A stretch of 64,000 nucleotides of DNA from Salinicola rhizosphaerae (GCF_014652715.1 NZ_BMZI01000004.1:247161-311160), one strand, 5' to 3'. Shown: positions 9,479 to 20,847, numbered from the stretch's first letter. The notes: a model not told the origin generated them from the sequence alone. Translations and numbers: made by a program.

Positions 9479-9539
9479 CGCTCTGGTCCGGGCGTCGGAG
9501 CGCTCTGGTCCGGGCGTCGATACGCTCTGGTATAGTGGA
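9479..9539 (+). repeat. 22-bp tandem direct repeat at the argA promoter
   Basis: A 22-bp unit beginning CGCTCTGGTCCGGGCGTCG occurs at 9479-9500 and 9501-9522, and a third partial copy (CGCTCTGGTA) begins at 9523 and runs into TATAGT (9531-9536), a plausible -10 box. The repeat sits directly upstream of argA and does not resemble an ARG box. Confidence 0.75.
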
Positions 9540-9583
9540 AACTTCCTCGTTTTCAGCCATGCCTGCAGCCGGAGCGTCAATCC

Positions 9584-10894
9584 TTGGACTCGCGTTTTCC
9601 CTTCGTCGACTGGTTCCGCAATTCGTCGCCCTACATCAACGCCCATCGCGGCAAGACCTTCGTCGTTCTCGTCGAGGGCGAGGCGATGGCTTCCTCGCGC
9701 TGGGACCAGCTGCTCAAGGATCTGGCGCTGCTGCATACGCTCGGGGTTCGCGTGGTGCTGGTTTACGGTATTCGCCCGCAGGTAACGGCGGCGCTCGATG
9801 CGGTGGGGATTGCGCCACAGCGTCATGACGGCCGCTGGGTGGCCAACCGAGAGATCATGGATCACGTCGAGCGCCTCGCCATGCGTCATCGACTCGACCT
9901 CGAGGCCCGGCTCTCGCTGGGGTTGCCCAACACGCCGCTGCACGGCGTCGAGCTTACGGCGGTCTCCGGCAATCTCGTCACTGCCAAGCCGCTGGGCGTG
10001 CGAGAGGGGGTCGATTTCGACCGCAGTGGCGAGGTGCGGCGCGTGCGCAGCCAGGCCGTTGAAAGCCTGCTGGCTGGCGGAAACCTGGTCATCCTGCCGC
10101 CTCTCGGATTTTCGCGTACGGGCGAGGTGTTCGATCTCGATGCCTCCGAGATCGCCCAGCACGTGGCGATCTCGTTGAAAGCGGACAAGCTGATTCTGCT
10201 TGGAGAATCGGCGGGGCTGCATGACGAGAGCGGACAGCTGCAGCGCCAGCTGACGCCGGACGAGGCCGACGTGCTGCGACGGCAGGCGGCCTCTGGCAGC
10301 GAGTTATGGCGCCATCTCGGCGCGGCCTGCGAAGCGGCTCGCCACGGTGTCGGCCGAACGCACCTGCTTTCCTGGCGTGATCACGACGCACTGCTCGGTG
10401 AGCTCTTCACGCGTGACGGCGTCGGCACCATGATCACCCAGAACCGCTACGAGCAGCTGCGCCAGGCCGTGCTCGATGATGTCGGCGGCCTGCTGGCGCT
10501 GCTCAAGCCGCTGGAAGCGAGCGGGATGCTGGTCGCGCGCACGCGCGAACGACTGGAGCACGAGATCGACGACTACGTGGTCATCGATCGCGACGGGATG
10601 GCGATCGGCTGTGCCGCGCTCCACCGCTACCCGGAAGCGAAAATGGGCGAGCTCGCCTGTCTCGCCGTGCATACGGACTACCGACGCGGCGCTCGCGGCG
10701 AGACGCTGCTCTCGGAGATAGAGCGTCGTGCCAGGCGCCAGGGCCTCGAGCAGCTGTTCGCGTTGACGACCCATACGACCCACTGGTTCGTCGAACGCGG
10801 TTTCGAACTCGCCTCACCCGAGGCGCTGCCGCCACTCAAGCGCGAGGCCTACAATCAGGCTCGACGCTCGAAGGTTCTGCTGAAGTCGCTATAA
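9584..10894 (+). CDS. argA: N-acetylglutamate synthase (amino-acid N-acetyltransferase)
   Basis: First step of arginine biosynthesis: acetyl-CoA + glutamate to N-acetylglutamate. The 436 residues show the classical two-domain ArgA: an amino-acid-kinase-like regulatory domain (about 1-280; SSPYINAHRGKTFVV, VVLVYGIRPQV) that binds arginine as feedback inhibitor, and a C-terminal GNAT domain (about 295-436; GELACLAVHTDYR, RGETLL, ending NQARRSKVLLKSL). It starts at TTG 9584 with GGAG 9 nt upstream; no in-frame ATG lies nearby. It is monocistronic, behind the tandem repeat. The whole length aligns with E. coli ArgA by recall. Confidence 0.95.
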   Translation: MDSRFPFVDWFRNSSPYINAHRGKTFVVLVEGEAMASSRWDQLLKDLALLHTLGVRVVLVYGIRPQVTAALDAVGIAPQRHDGRWVANREIMDHVERLAMRHRLDLEARLSLGLPNTPLHGVELTAVSGNLVTAKPLGVREGVDFDRSGEVRRVRSQAVESLLAGGNLVILPPLGFSRTGEVFDLDASEIAQHVAISLKADKLILLGESAGLHDESGQLQRQLTPDEADVLRRQAASGSELWRHLGAACEAARHGVGRTHLLSWRDHDALLGELFTRDGVGTMITQNRYEQLRQAVLDDVGGLLALLKPLEASGMLVARTRERLEHEIDDYVVIDRDGMAIGCAALHRYPEAKMGELACLAVHTDYRRGARGETLLSEIERRARRQGLEQLFALTTHTTHWFVERGFELASPEALPPLKREAYNQARRSKVLLKSL

Positions 10895-11011
10895 AGCGAC
10901 ACCCGAAATCCGCCTTTTCGCGTGCTGGTGTCTTCTTTTTGCGACAACGCAAGTTGTTGATTGCATTGATTAGATCGAAAATCAGCCTTTATGCGTCGGT
11001 TTTTGGAGACG
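10884..11011 (+). promoter_or_regulatory. Three GlrR-type upstream activator sites (GTC-N10-GAC core)
   Basis: The enterobacterial GlrR (QseF) site is TGTC-N10-GACA. Here TGTC-N10-GACA occurs exactly at 10929-10946. Symmetric variants occur at 10884-10901 (AGTC-N10-GACA, overlapping the argA stop) and 10994-11011 (CGTC-N10-GACG). All three keep GTC-N10-GAC, are 18 bp long, and lie 110-235 bp upstream of a sigma-54 promoter, the normal range for enhancer sites. glrR itself is encoded 3 kb downstream. Confidence 0.7.
10898..10940 (+). terminator. argA terminator
   Basis: GACACC (10898-10903) pairs with GGTGTC (10927-10932), with inner CGAAA/TTTTCG pairing, followed by TTCTTTTT. Overlaps two of the GlrR-type sites. 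Confidence 0.55.
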
Positions 11012-11118
11012 GATTTCGGTGGTTTTCGAAGGTCTTTGGCAGCAGCGTATAAACCTCCCTCCTCATGGTCGATGTGGTCTGTTTTTAAATTGCTGTAATT
11101 AAAGGTATTTTTAAAAAC

Positions 11119-11134
11119 TGGCACGGCTTTGGCA
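11119..11134 (+). promoter_or_regulatory. Sigma-54 (RpoN) promoter
   Basis: TGGCACGGCTTTGGCA matches the -24/-12 consensus TGGCACG-N4-TTGCW at every position but one (TG for TT next to the -12 GC), with the correct 10-bp spacing between the GG and GC. Transcription would begin near 11145, reading toward glrK. Confidence 0.8.
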
Positions 11135-11144
11135 ATATCCTTTG

Positions 11145-11599
11145 TCGAGAGCGACGAGAAGCGGTTCACGAATCGGTTCTCGGCGAGTCTTACCAGAATC
11201 CTCGACAACCCTGTGCAGGAATCTGGCAAGACTCGACAGCGTCCGCTCCACGCGATGTGTGACTTAGGTTGCGATGAGACGGGTGCGGCCTTCGGGCAAG
11301 GAGATGCACCATTCGGGCAAGGATGCCCCGGCAAGGATGCCTTCCCCCTCCTGCGAGGGGACCCATTGCAGCCGGCCGCCATGATCGTTCACCGATCGGC
11401 GACCGGCTCGAGAACGAAGCGGACGGTTCGCCGTCTTGGCAGTCGAGAGCCCCTGAATGGCGCCGGATCGACTGTTGGCTTCGGAGCCTTCGGGCTCATG
11501 GAACGATCTCGAACAGCTGATTCAGGCAGTTCTTCAAGGTCGTTTCGACCCTTCAGTTCCCTGCGTACCTTGGGCCGGCTCTGCCGGCCCTCTTTTTTT
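11145..11599 (+). ncRNA. Candidate GlrR/sigma-54-dependent structured small RNA (glmY-syntenic)
   Basis: Predicted transcript of about 455 nt from the sigma-54 promoter to a strong terminator, with no convincing gene inside. Stem-loops seen directly: a 19-bp stem with two mismatches (11184-11202 with 11217-11235); GGGC-AAGGAT-GCCC (11315-11328); GGC-AAGGAT-GCC (11330-11341); CCCCTC-CTGC-GAGGGG (11345-11360); GACGG-TTCG-CCGTC (11422-11435); GAGCC-TTCG-GGCTC (11484-11497). An imperfect third AAGGA copy is at 11293-11307. GGA in hairpin loops is the recognition pattern of CsrA/RsmA. Position upstream of glrK-qseG-glrR equals that of glmY in enterobacteria, but no GlmY sequence likeness is evident. 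The start is estimated from the promoter. Confidence 0.7.
11572..11599 (+). terminator. Rho-independent terminator of the candidate sRNA
   Basis: Perfect 8-bp stem GGGCCGGC-TCT-GCCGGCCC followed by TCTTTTTTT. Very strong, and unexplained by any coding gene upstream on this strand. Confidence 0.9.
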
Positions 11600-11885
11600 G
11601 GGCGTTTTCAGGCGATACGGGATCGCCATTCAACGCAAGGGGTACGGTCGAACGCAGGGTGAATGCGATCAGCCCTGTGCTTAAAAACCGGAATGCGAGC
11701 AGGAACTCGGGGCTTCTTGCGCAAGAATCGCGCACTCCCGTTGGACATAGCGGCGAAATTGGCCGCGACATCGCTATGCGCCATGCCATCGGGGCGAATT
11801 CGGGATCGCATGGGCGTTCAATAAAAATGTTATCGTTGTGACACGATCCATGACAGCAATGGGTTTTCCCCACAGAGTCGCACTT

Positions 11886-13532
11886 ATGACCACCGAGCTT
11901 TCACGCCGTTGGCGGCCACGCTCGCTTCTTCAGCTGGTTTTGCTGGCCTTCATCGTCGTGATGTTACCGATTGCGGTATTGATGTTTCAGGCCGGGCAGG
12001 CCCTGTCGGAACTCTCGACGTTGGCCGATCAGAGCGCGCGTCAGGCCGTCGAACAAACGCGCCGTGCCCGCATGCTCAGCACGCTGGCGCTGCAGATGGA
12101 ACGCAGTGCCCGGCAGTATGCGGTCATCGAGGAGGAGGGGCTGCGTGATATCTACAACCAGAAGTCACGCCAGTTCGGCGAGCTGCTGGAGCAGCATCGC
12201 AGCCTTATGGGCGATGATGCCGACTTCCGTTCCCTTGCCGAACGCTATCAAGCGCTCAAGATCCTGCCGCGACTGCGCGGTGACGAGGAGATCGACGTAA
12301 ACGCGGCAAACGCTGCCGCCGATGCTGCCTTGCCGGCGGCGGATACGCCTGCCGACGAGCTCCTCCAGCCCGAACCGCAGGCGGACACGGAGATCGAGAC
12401 CGACAGCGCCGGCATGCAGGCGTTTCTCGATCGGTTTTCCGGGTTCGCCAGCGAGTCGGATGCGGTGCGCGAGGCGACCAATCAGCTGATCGACGAGCGC
12501 ATTGCGGACATCCGCGAGCAGGCCAATTCGGTCAAGGCGCGACTGTGGATGCAGACGGCGGCGCTGGTCTCCGCCAGCCTCATGCTGATGCTCTTTTTCA
12601 CCTGGCTGATCACGCGGCCCATTCGCCAGCTGGAGCGTCGAATCTTCAGCCTGGGTAGCGGCGAGCGCGATGGCAAGCCGACGCGGATTCAGGGGCCGGC
12701 CGAACTGGTTCAGCTCGGCGATCGGCTGACCTGGCTCTCCGGGCGCCTCAATGAACTCGAAGCGCAGAAGCAGCAGTTTCTGCGCCACATGTCCCACGAA
12801 CTCAAGACACCGCTGGCGAGCATCCGCGAGGGCACATCACTATTGTCGGACGGTGTGGCGGGTGATCTCAACGAGCGCCAGGACGAGATCGTTCACCTGA
12901 TCGACGAAAACGGCCAGGAGCTGCAGACGTTGATCGAGCAGCTGCTCGACTACAACCTGCTGCAGAACAGTCGCCGCATGAAGGTGACGCGGTTCGATGT
13001 CGCCGCGATGATCCAGGAAGTGCTGGCCAAGCACCGCCTGGCGCTCGACAACAAGAGCCTGACGGTCACCAGTCCGCATCATCCGCTCTCATGGCAGGCC
13101 GATCGCGAGCGCACCGCGCGCATTCTCGACAATCTGATCTCCAATGCCGTGGCTTACGGCGAGGATAACGGCGAGCTGGTGATCCGTATCGCCCATCAGC
13201 GCGACTGGCTGGTGCTCGAGGTCGCCAACAGCGGCGAGCCGATTCCTCAGGCTGACCGCGAACGTCTGTTCGAGGCCTTTTACCAGGGCAGCGTCAGGCG
13301 CAAGGGGCCGCTCAAGGGCTCGGGTATCGGGCTCTCGGTCGCTGCCGATTGCGCTCGCCTTCAGCAAGGGCAGCTGGCAGTGGTCGACGACGCCGAGCTG
13401 CCGGTCTGCTTTCGGCTCACGCTGCCCTGGGCTGAGCCGCAGCCCGGCAGGCACGTACACGATAACGATGCCGGACCGGTTTCACGAGTCCCGGCCGACG
13501 ACGCAAGGAACGAAACATGGTCAACAGAGTGA
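11886..13532 (+). CDS. glrK: Sensor histidine kinase GlrK (QseE)
   Basis: Membrane histidine kinase of 548 residues that phosphorylates GlrR. TM1 about 14-34 (LLQLVLLAFIVVMLP); a periplasmic helical region to about 220, including an Ala/Asp/Glu-rich stretch near 140-175; TM2 in the run LVSASLMLMLFFTWLIT; HAMP; HisKA with H304 in HMSHELKTPLAS; HATPase N-box DNLISNAVAYGE and G-box GSGIGLSVA. It closely resembles E. coli QseE in the start (RPRSLLQLV), H-box region and C-terminus (GAV/PLKGSG). ATG 11886 is preferred because it matches the family start; an upstream in-frame ATG at 11838 is possible. Its stop lies 16 bp inside qseG. Confidence 0.93.
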   Translation: MTTELSRRWRPRSLLQLVLLAFIVVMLPIAVLMFQAGQALSELSTLADQSARQAVEQTRRARMLSTLALQMERSARQYAVIEEEGLRDIYNQKSRQFGELLEQHRSLMGDDADFRSLAERYQALKILPRLRGDEEIDVNAANAAADAALPAADTPADELLQPEPQADTEIETDSAGMQAFLDRFSGFASESDAVREATNQLIDERIADIREQANSVKARLWMQTAALVSASLMLMLFFTWLITRPIRQLERRIFSLGSGERDGKPTRIQGPAELVQLGDRLTWLSGRLNELEAQKQQFLRHMSHELKTPLASIREGTSLLSDGVAGDLNERQDEIVHLIDENGQELQTLIEQLLDYNLLQNSRRMKVTRFDVAAMIQEVLAKHRLALDNKSLTVTSPHHPLSWQADRERTARILDNLISNAVAYGEDNGELVIRIAHQRDWLVLEVANSGEPIPQADRERLFEAFYQGSVRRKGPLKGSGIGLSVAADCARLQQGQLAVVDDAELPVCFRLTLPWAEPQPGRHVHDNDAGPVSRVPADDARNETWSTE

Positions 13533-14065
13533 GAGGCGCGCTGGCGCTGGCCGGCTTCGCCATGCTGGCGGGCTGCCAGTCGATCTCCAGCGAGCCGGCC
13601 CAGCCGTTCGGCTGCGGAGAGATCCCGACGTTCGTGGACAACGTCTGTCTGCTGGACTCCTGGGTCGGTTTCGGCCTGGAGGCCCAGCGCGGCGATGACG
13701 CCTGGCGCCAGCAGGCAGTGGGTCGCCTCTATGGTGATCGGCCCGATCAGAAGGCCGCCCGCGCGGTGGTACTCTCCTGGGATGGTCCGGGCGAGTGGCG
13801 TGAAGCCTCCAATCTCTACAAGGCGAGCATCGCTGAAGCGCCGCCGCGACTGCAGCCGCTGCTGCAGCAGTGGCTCAACGAGCTGGAAGAGCGGCGGGAT
13901 CTCTATTCGCAGAGAGCCACCGGACGCAGTCAGCCGTCACCTGGCGCTCGCAATGCGCAGGCACTGAAGCAGGAAAACGAGCAGCTCAAACAGCAGCTCA
14001 AGGAGATGTCGGATAAAATGGATGCACTGACCGACATCGAGCGAACCATCAACTCACGCGACTGA
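13517..14065 (+). CDS. qseG: Outer-membrane lipoprotein QseG (GlrG)
   Basis: Lipoprotein of 182 residues encoded between the kinase and the regulator, as in enterobacteria, where QseG activates the QseE kinase at the envelope. A type II signal peptide with lipobox LAGC (C near residue 19) is followed by a region with conserved Cys (FGCGE, NVCLL) and helical motifs (WRQQAVGRLY, PLLQQWLNELEERR). The C-terminus is a coiled coil (ALKQENEQLKQQLKEMSDKM). The start overlaps the glrK end by 16 bp, showing translational coupling. Sequence identity to E. coli QseG looks modest; the call rests on gene order, lipobox and length. Confidence 0.85.
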   Translation: MVNRVRGALALAGFAMLAGCQSISSEPAQPFGCGEIPTFVDNVCLLDSWVGFGLEAQRGDDAWRQQAVGRLYGDRPDQKAARAVVLSWDGPGEWREASNLYKASIAEAPPRLQPLLQQWLNELEERRDLYSQRATGRSQPSPGARNAQALKQENEQLKQQLKEMSDKMDALTDIERTINSRD

Positions 14066-14186
14066 GCCATCCGTGCGATGCCTGATGGCAGGTATCGCAC
14101 CCCGACGTCCATCCGGCATCGAATCCGGGCGGGCGTGTCCCTGGCAGCGACGCCGGGGCCGGGCGATGGCAGGAGGTGTCCGTCCC

Positions 14187-15617
<1,431 letters not shown>

Positions 15618-15650
15618 CGACTCACTCCAAACGAGTGCCGAGAAAGCCAA

Positions 15651-15697
15651 AGCCACCGTCGACGGTTTCAAGTGAACCAGTCGGCGGTGGCTTTTTC
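15651..15697 (+). terminator. glrR terminator
   Basis: AGCCACCG (15651-15658) pairs with CGGTGGCT (15685-15692), followed by TTTTCG. It lies between convergent glrR and xseA. Confidence 0.7.
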
Positions 15698-15700
15698 GTC

Positions 15701-15765
15701 ATTACCATTCGGAAATTTATCGCGATACTTTGCGCCGGCACGCCTGAAGATTACCGATCGGTAAT
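15701..15765. repeat. 16-bp perfect palindrome and a degenerate copy
   Basis: ATTACCGATCGGTAAT (15750-15765) is a perfect palindrome. ATTACCATTCGGAAAT (15701-15716) matches it at 13 of 16 positions, 49 bp upstream. A half-site-like GCGGTAACTT follows near 15807. The stretch lies between two converging genes, so its role is unexplained. Confidence 0.65.
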
Positions 15766-15846
15766 TTCTGGCGAAAATAGGCGGTCGATGTCCAATTTCT
15801 TCCCGAGCGGTAACTTTTGGCTGTCAGCTTTTTGATCAGACAGAGC

Positions 15847-17226
15847 CTAACGCTTCAGCCGCCGTTTCACTTCCAGCTTCAGGCGGCCCTCGCCAAGGCG
15901 GGCGGTCAGCGTCTGTCCTGGCTGCGTCTGGCTGGCGGCGCGGACAATCTGGCCGGAATCATCCTGCAGGATCGAATAGCCCCGGCCCAGCACAGCGAGT
16001 GGGCTGACGGCGTTGAGCTCGCGCGCGGCGCTCTCAAGACGCTGTCGAGCCTGTCGAAGTCGTGATTGCTGGGCCGCTTCGAGCCGCTGGTGCAGGCGGT
16101 CGACCTGCTCTCGGGATTGGCTCAGCGTGCGCGAGGGATCGTGGAGTGACAGGCGCCGAGCAGTGGCATCGAGCTGCTGACGGTCGCTCTTGAGGTGCTG
16201 GCTCATCGCCAGTCGCAGGCGGCGTTCCAGGCTCGAGAGATCCTGACGCTGCCGGGCGAGCCGTTCGCCAGGGTGGCGCAATCGAGCGCGCAGGTGGTCG
16301 AGCCGCTGAGATTCACCGTCCAGGCGGTTCTGCAGCGCGCGAGAGAGACGTCGGCGCTGCTGGGCCAGCGTGGCTTCCAGGTCACGGCGATCCGGTACTA
16401 GCCGTTCGGCGGCAGCCGAAGGCGTCGGCGCGCGTACGTCGGCGGCGAATTCGGCCAGGGTGAAGTCAGTTTCATGGCCCACTGCCGCCATCACCGGCAG
16501 GCCGGAATGAAAGATCGCACGGGCGAGATGCTCGTCGTTGAAGGCCCAAAGGTCCTCCAGGCTACCGCCGCCGCGGGTGATCAGAATCGCATCGAACGGC
16601 TCGATCGCCAGATCTTTCGCCTCTTTTTGGGCTTCGGCATCCCTTCGTGCTTGGCGATTGACTAGCGCCAGCGCGCGGATCATTGCCGGCGACGCGTCGC
16701 GGCCCTGCACCGGCGTCGGGAAGACACTGACTCGAACCATCGGCCAGCGAGCGGCGAGGACCGCGAGCGCGTCGCGGATGGCGGCTCCAGTGGGCGAGGT
16801 GATCAGCGCCAGGTGGCGCGGCGGGTAGGGCAGCTCGCGGGCGTTGGCAAACACGCCTTCGGTCTCGAGCTGGCGCTTCAGGCGCTCGTAGGCGGCCATC
16901 AGCTCGCCTTCTCCGCTTGGCTGCACCGCGTCGACGATCAACTGATAGTCTCCGCGGGGCTCGAAGATCGAGACCCGGCCGCGCACCTTGATCCGATCAC
17001 CATCCTTCAGCGGCACACGAGAAAGGCCTGCTCGGTTGCGGAAGAACGCACAGCGCAGCTGCGCCTTGGCATCCTTCAGCGTGAAGTAGATGTGGCCGGA
17101 TGCGGGCCGTGCCAGGCCGGAAATTTCTCCCTCGACCCAGCAGTCGCCAAAGCCACGCTCCAGCATCTGGCGGGCCTGGCGATTGAGGTCGCTGACGGAG
17201 ATCGCTTGCGGCATCGGGGAGGGCAT
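15847..17226 (-). CDS. xseA: Exodeoxyribonuclease VII large subunit
   Basis: Large subunit of ExoVII, which degrades single-stranded DNA from both ends and associates with XseB. 459 residues: N-terminal OB-fold (about 8-105; CWVEGEISGLARPASGHIYF, CAFFRNRA), catalytic domain with ITSPTGAAIRD, VFPTPVQG and the RGGGSLEDLWAFND block with VGHETDFTLAEFAADVRAPTPSAAAE, then a long coiled-coil rich in Arg/Gln, and a C-terminal SPLAVLGRGYSIL segment. Length and motifs are normal. It is divergent from guaB, the common gammaproteobacterial order. The first ATG is used. Confidence 0.97.
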   Translation of the reverse strand: MPSPMPQAISVSDLNRQARQMLERGFGDCWVEGEISGLARPASGHIYFTLKDAKAQLRCAFFRNRAGLSRVPLKDGDRIKVRGRVSIFEPRGDYQLIVDAVQPSGEGELMAAYERLKRQLETEGVFANARELPYPPRHLALITSPTGAAIRDALAVLAARWPMVRVSVFPTPVQGRDASPAMIRALALVNRQARRDAEAQKEAKDLAIEPFDAILITRGGGSLEDLWAFNDEHLARAIFHSGLPVMAAVGHETDFTLAEFAADVRAPTPSAAAERLVPDRRDLEATLAQQRRRLSRALQNRLDGESQRLDHLRARLRHPGERLARQRQDLSSLERRLRLAMSQHLKSDRQQLDATARRLSLHDPSRTLSQSREQVDRLHQRLEAAQQSRLRQARQRLESAARELNAVSPLAVLGRGYSILQDDSGQIVRAASQTQPGQTLTARLGEGRLKLEVKRRLKR

Positions 17227-17317
17227 GGCGTGGTCCGGCGTTCCAGGGATTCGGTGATGATAGAGTTGGCGCGGTGTTCGGGAGCGCAGAGACCGTCATC
17301 TGCACGCGCCAGACTAA

Positions 17318-18991
<1,674 letters not shown>

Positions 18992-19007
18992 TGAACCATC
19001 TGCGCTC

Positions 19008-19094
19008 GCTCAGGCTTTGTTGAACGTCGGCTCGATATGCTCATTTACAAACACGTAAACTCCGCTATCTCGCCGCCGTTCGCCTCGCCTGAGC
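19008..19094. repeat. Inverted-repeat-bounded intergenic element between guaB and guaA
   Basis: GCTCAGGC (19008-19015) and GCCTGAGC (19087-19094) are perfect inverted copies 71 bp apart. Inside lies a second perfect inverted repeat TTTAC-AAACAC-GTAAA (19044-19059). The layout looks like a dispersed palindromic intergenic element; copy number cannot be judged from one window. Confidence 0.5.
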
Positions 19095-19180
19095 ATCGCT
19101 CGAAGGGTTCCTTTCCGTGGTCGAGCCTATCCAGCAAGGGCTCAACCATTGCAACAGTTTCTAGCCATTTCCGGCTTTGT

Positions 19181-19211
19181 CAGCGGCGCCTAACAGCGCC
19201 GCTGTTTGTTT
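19181..19211 (+). terminator. Intrinsic terminator between guaB and guaA
   Basis: Perfect 9-bp stem CAGCGGCGC-CTAACA-GCGCCGCTG followed by TTTGTTT, ending about 25 bp before the guaA ATG. It implies attenuation of read-through or a guaA leader. Confidence 0.75.
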
Positions 19212-19236
19212 AAGCACTACATCCAGGGCTCATCCG

Positions 19237-20811
19237 ATGACCGACATCCATTCGCACAAGATCCTGATCCTCGACTTCGGCTCCCAGTACACGCAGCTGA
19301 TTGCGCGTCGCGTGCGCGAGATCGGCGTCTACTCGGAGATCCGCGCCTTCGATATCACCGAAGAAGAGATCCGCGAATACAATCCCAACGGCATCATCCT
19401 CTCCGGCGGGCCGGAATCGGTCTCCGAACTCGGCTCGCCGCGTGCGCCTGACTGCGTGTTCGAGATGGGCCTGCCGGTCTTCGGCATCTGCTACGGCATG
19501 CAGACCATGGCCGAACAGCTCGGCGGCGCCACCGAAGGCTCCGACAAGCGCGAGTTCGGTTACGCGCAGATCAGCGTGGCGGCGGAAGACGACCTGCTCG
19601 GCGGCATCAAGGATCACGTCGACCACGACGGCGGCGCGCTGCTGGACGTGTGGATGAGCCACGGTGACAAGGTCGCGCGCGCCCCGGCGGAATTTACCGT
19701 TACCGCCTCGACGCCGAGCTGCCCGATCGCTGCCATGACCTGGCCGGAAAAACGCTTCTACGGCGTGCAGTTCCACCCGGAAGTGACCCACACCCTGCAG
19801 GGCCAGCGCATTCTCGAGCGCTTCGTGCTGGATATCTGTAAAGCCGAACAGCTCTGGACCCCGGCGCAGATCATCGAAGACCTGAGCGAGCGCGTGCGCG
19901 AACAGGTCGGCGACCGCCACGTGCTGCTCGGCCTCTCCGGAGGCGTCGATTCCTCCGTGGTCGCTGCACTGCTGCACAAGGCGATCGGCGATCAGCTCAC
20001 CTGCGTCTTCGTCGACAACGGCCTGCTGCGCAAGAACGAAGGCGACCAGGTAATGGAAACCTTCGCCAGCCATATGGGCGTCAAGGTCATTCGCGTCGAT
20101 GCCGAGGACGAGTTCCTCGGCAAGCTGGAAGGGGAGAACGACCCCGAAGCCAAGCGCAAGATCATCGGCAACACCTTCATCGACGTGTTCGACCGTGAAG
20201 CTGCCAAGATCGACGGCGTCGAGTTTCTCGCCCAGGGCACCATCTACCCGGACGTGATCGAATCCGCCGCCAGCAAGACCGGCAAGGCCCACGTGATCAA
20301 GTCGCACCACAACGTCGGTGGCCTGCCCGAGACCATGAAGCTCAAGCTGGTCGAACCGCTGCGCGAACTGTTCAAGGACGAAGTGCGCAAGCTCGGTCTC
20401 GAACTCGGCCTGCCGTACGACATGGTCTACCGTCACCCGTTCCCCGGGCCGGGCCTCGGCGTGCGCATTCTGGGTGAAGTGAAGAAAGAGTACGCCGACA
20501 TCCTGCGCGAAGCCGACGCCATCTTCATCGAGGAACTGCACAACTTCGACTGGTACCACAAGACCAGCCAGGCGTTTGCTGTGTTCCTGCCGGTCAAATC
20601 CGTCGGCGTTGTCGGCGACGGCCGCCGCTACGAATGGGTCATCGCCATTCGCGCCGTCGAAACCGTCGACTTCATGACCGCCCGCTGGGCGCATCTGCCG
20701 TATGAGTTACTGGAGAAAGTCTCCAACCGCATCATCAACGAGATCAGCGGTGTATCGCGCGTGACCTACGACGTCAGCAGCAAGCCGCCCGCGACGATTG
20801 AGTGGGAGTGA
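19237..20811 (+). CDS. guaA: GMP synthase (glutamine-hydrolysing)
   Basis: Converts XMP to GMP with ATP and glutamine. 524 residues: class I glutamine amidotransferase domain (about 1-205) with nucleophile Cys in FGICYGMQ and the His/Glu pair in [12 protein letters not shown] pyrophosphatase domain with PP-loop [11 protein letters not shown]-terminal dimerisation domain ([11 protein letters not shown], ending [10 protein letters not shown]). ATG 19237 gives the family start [19 protein letters not shown]. Length is standard and the 3' end is intact. The gene end abuts an AT-rich insert; the 3' end of guaA is a known integration site for genomic islands. Confidence 0.98.
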   Translation: MTDIHSHKILILDFGSQYTQLIARRVREIGVYSEIRAFDITEEEIREYNPNGIILSGGPESVSELGSPRAPDCVFEMGLPVFGICYGMQTMAEQLGGATEGSDKREFGYAQISVAAEDDLLGGIKDHVDHDGGALLDVWMSHGDKVARAPAEFTVTASTPSCPIAAMTWPEKRFYGVQFHPEVTHTLQGQRILERFVLDICKAEQLWTPAQIIEDLSERVREQVGDRHVLLGLSGGVDSSVVAALLHKAIGDQLTCVFVDNGLLRKNEGDQVMETFASHMGVKVIRVDAEDEFLGKLEGENDPEAKRKIIGNTFIDVFDREAAKIDGVEFLAQGTIYPDVIESAASKTGKAHVIKSHHNVGGLPETMKLKLVEPLRELFKDEVRKLGLELGLPYDMVYRHPFPGPGLGVRILGEVKKEYADILREADAIFIEELHNFDWYHKTSQAFAVFLPVKSVGVVGDGRRYEWVIAIRAVETVDFMTARWAHLPYELLEKVSNRIINEISGVSRVTYDVSSKPPATIEWE

Positions 20812-20847
20812 ACGTCGCTAATCATTAGCTAATGCCAGTATGAATAC

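Noticed and set aside
11129-11662. A 177-codon frame across the candidate sRNA
   Set aside because: It runs through the strong terminator, has no ribosome site and no protein-like pattern; the structured RNA explanation is better.
14073-14186. Earlier in-frame starts for glrR (from 14073)
   Set aside because: They would add up to 38 further residues with no family likeness; the AGGAGG at 14171-14176 points to 14187.
19210-20694. Long open frame antisense to guaA (about 494 codons), and similar ones antisense to guaB and the EAL gene
   Set aside because: High-GC codon bias opens these antisense frames. They lie wholly over well-supported genes and have unnatural composition (Asp/His/Val/Gly rich) with no family likeness.
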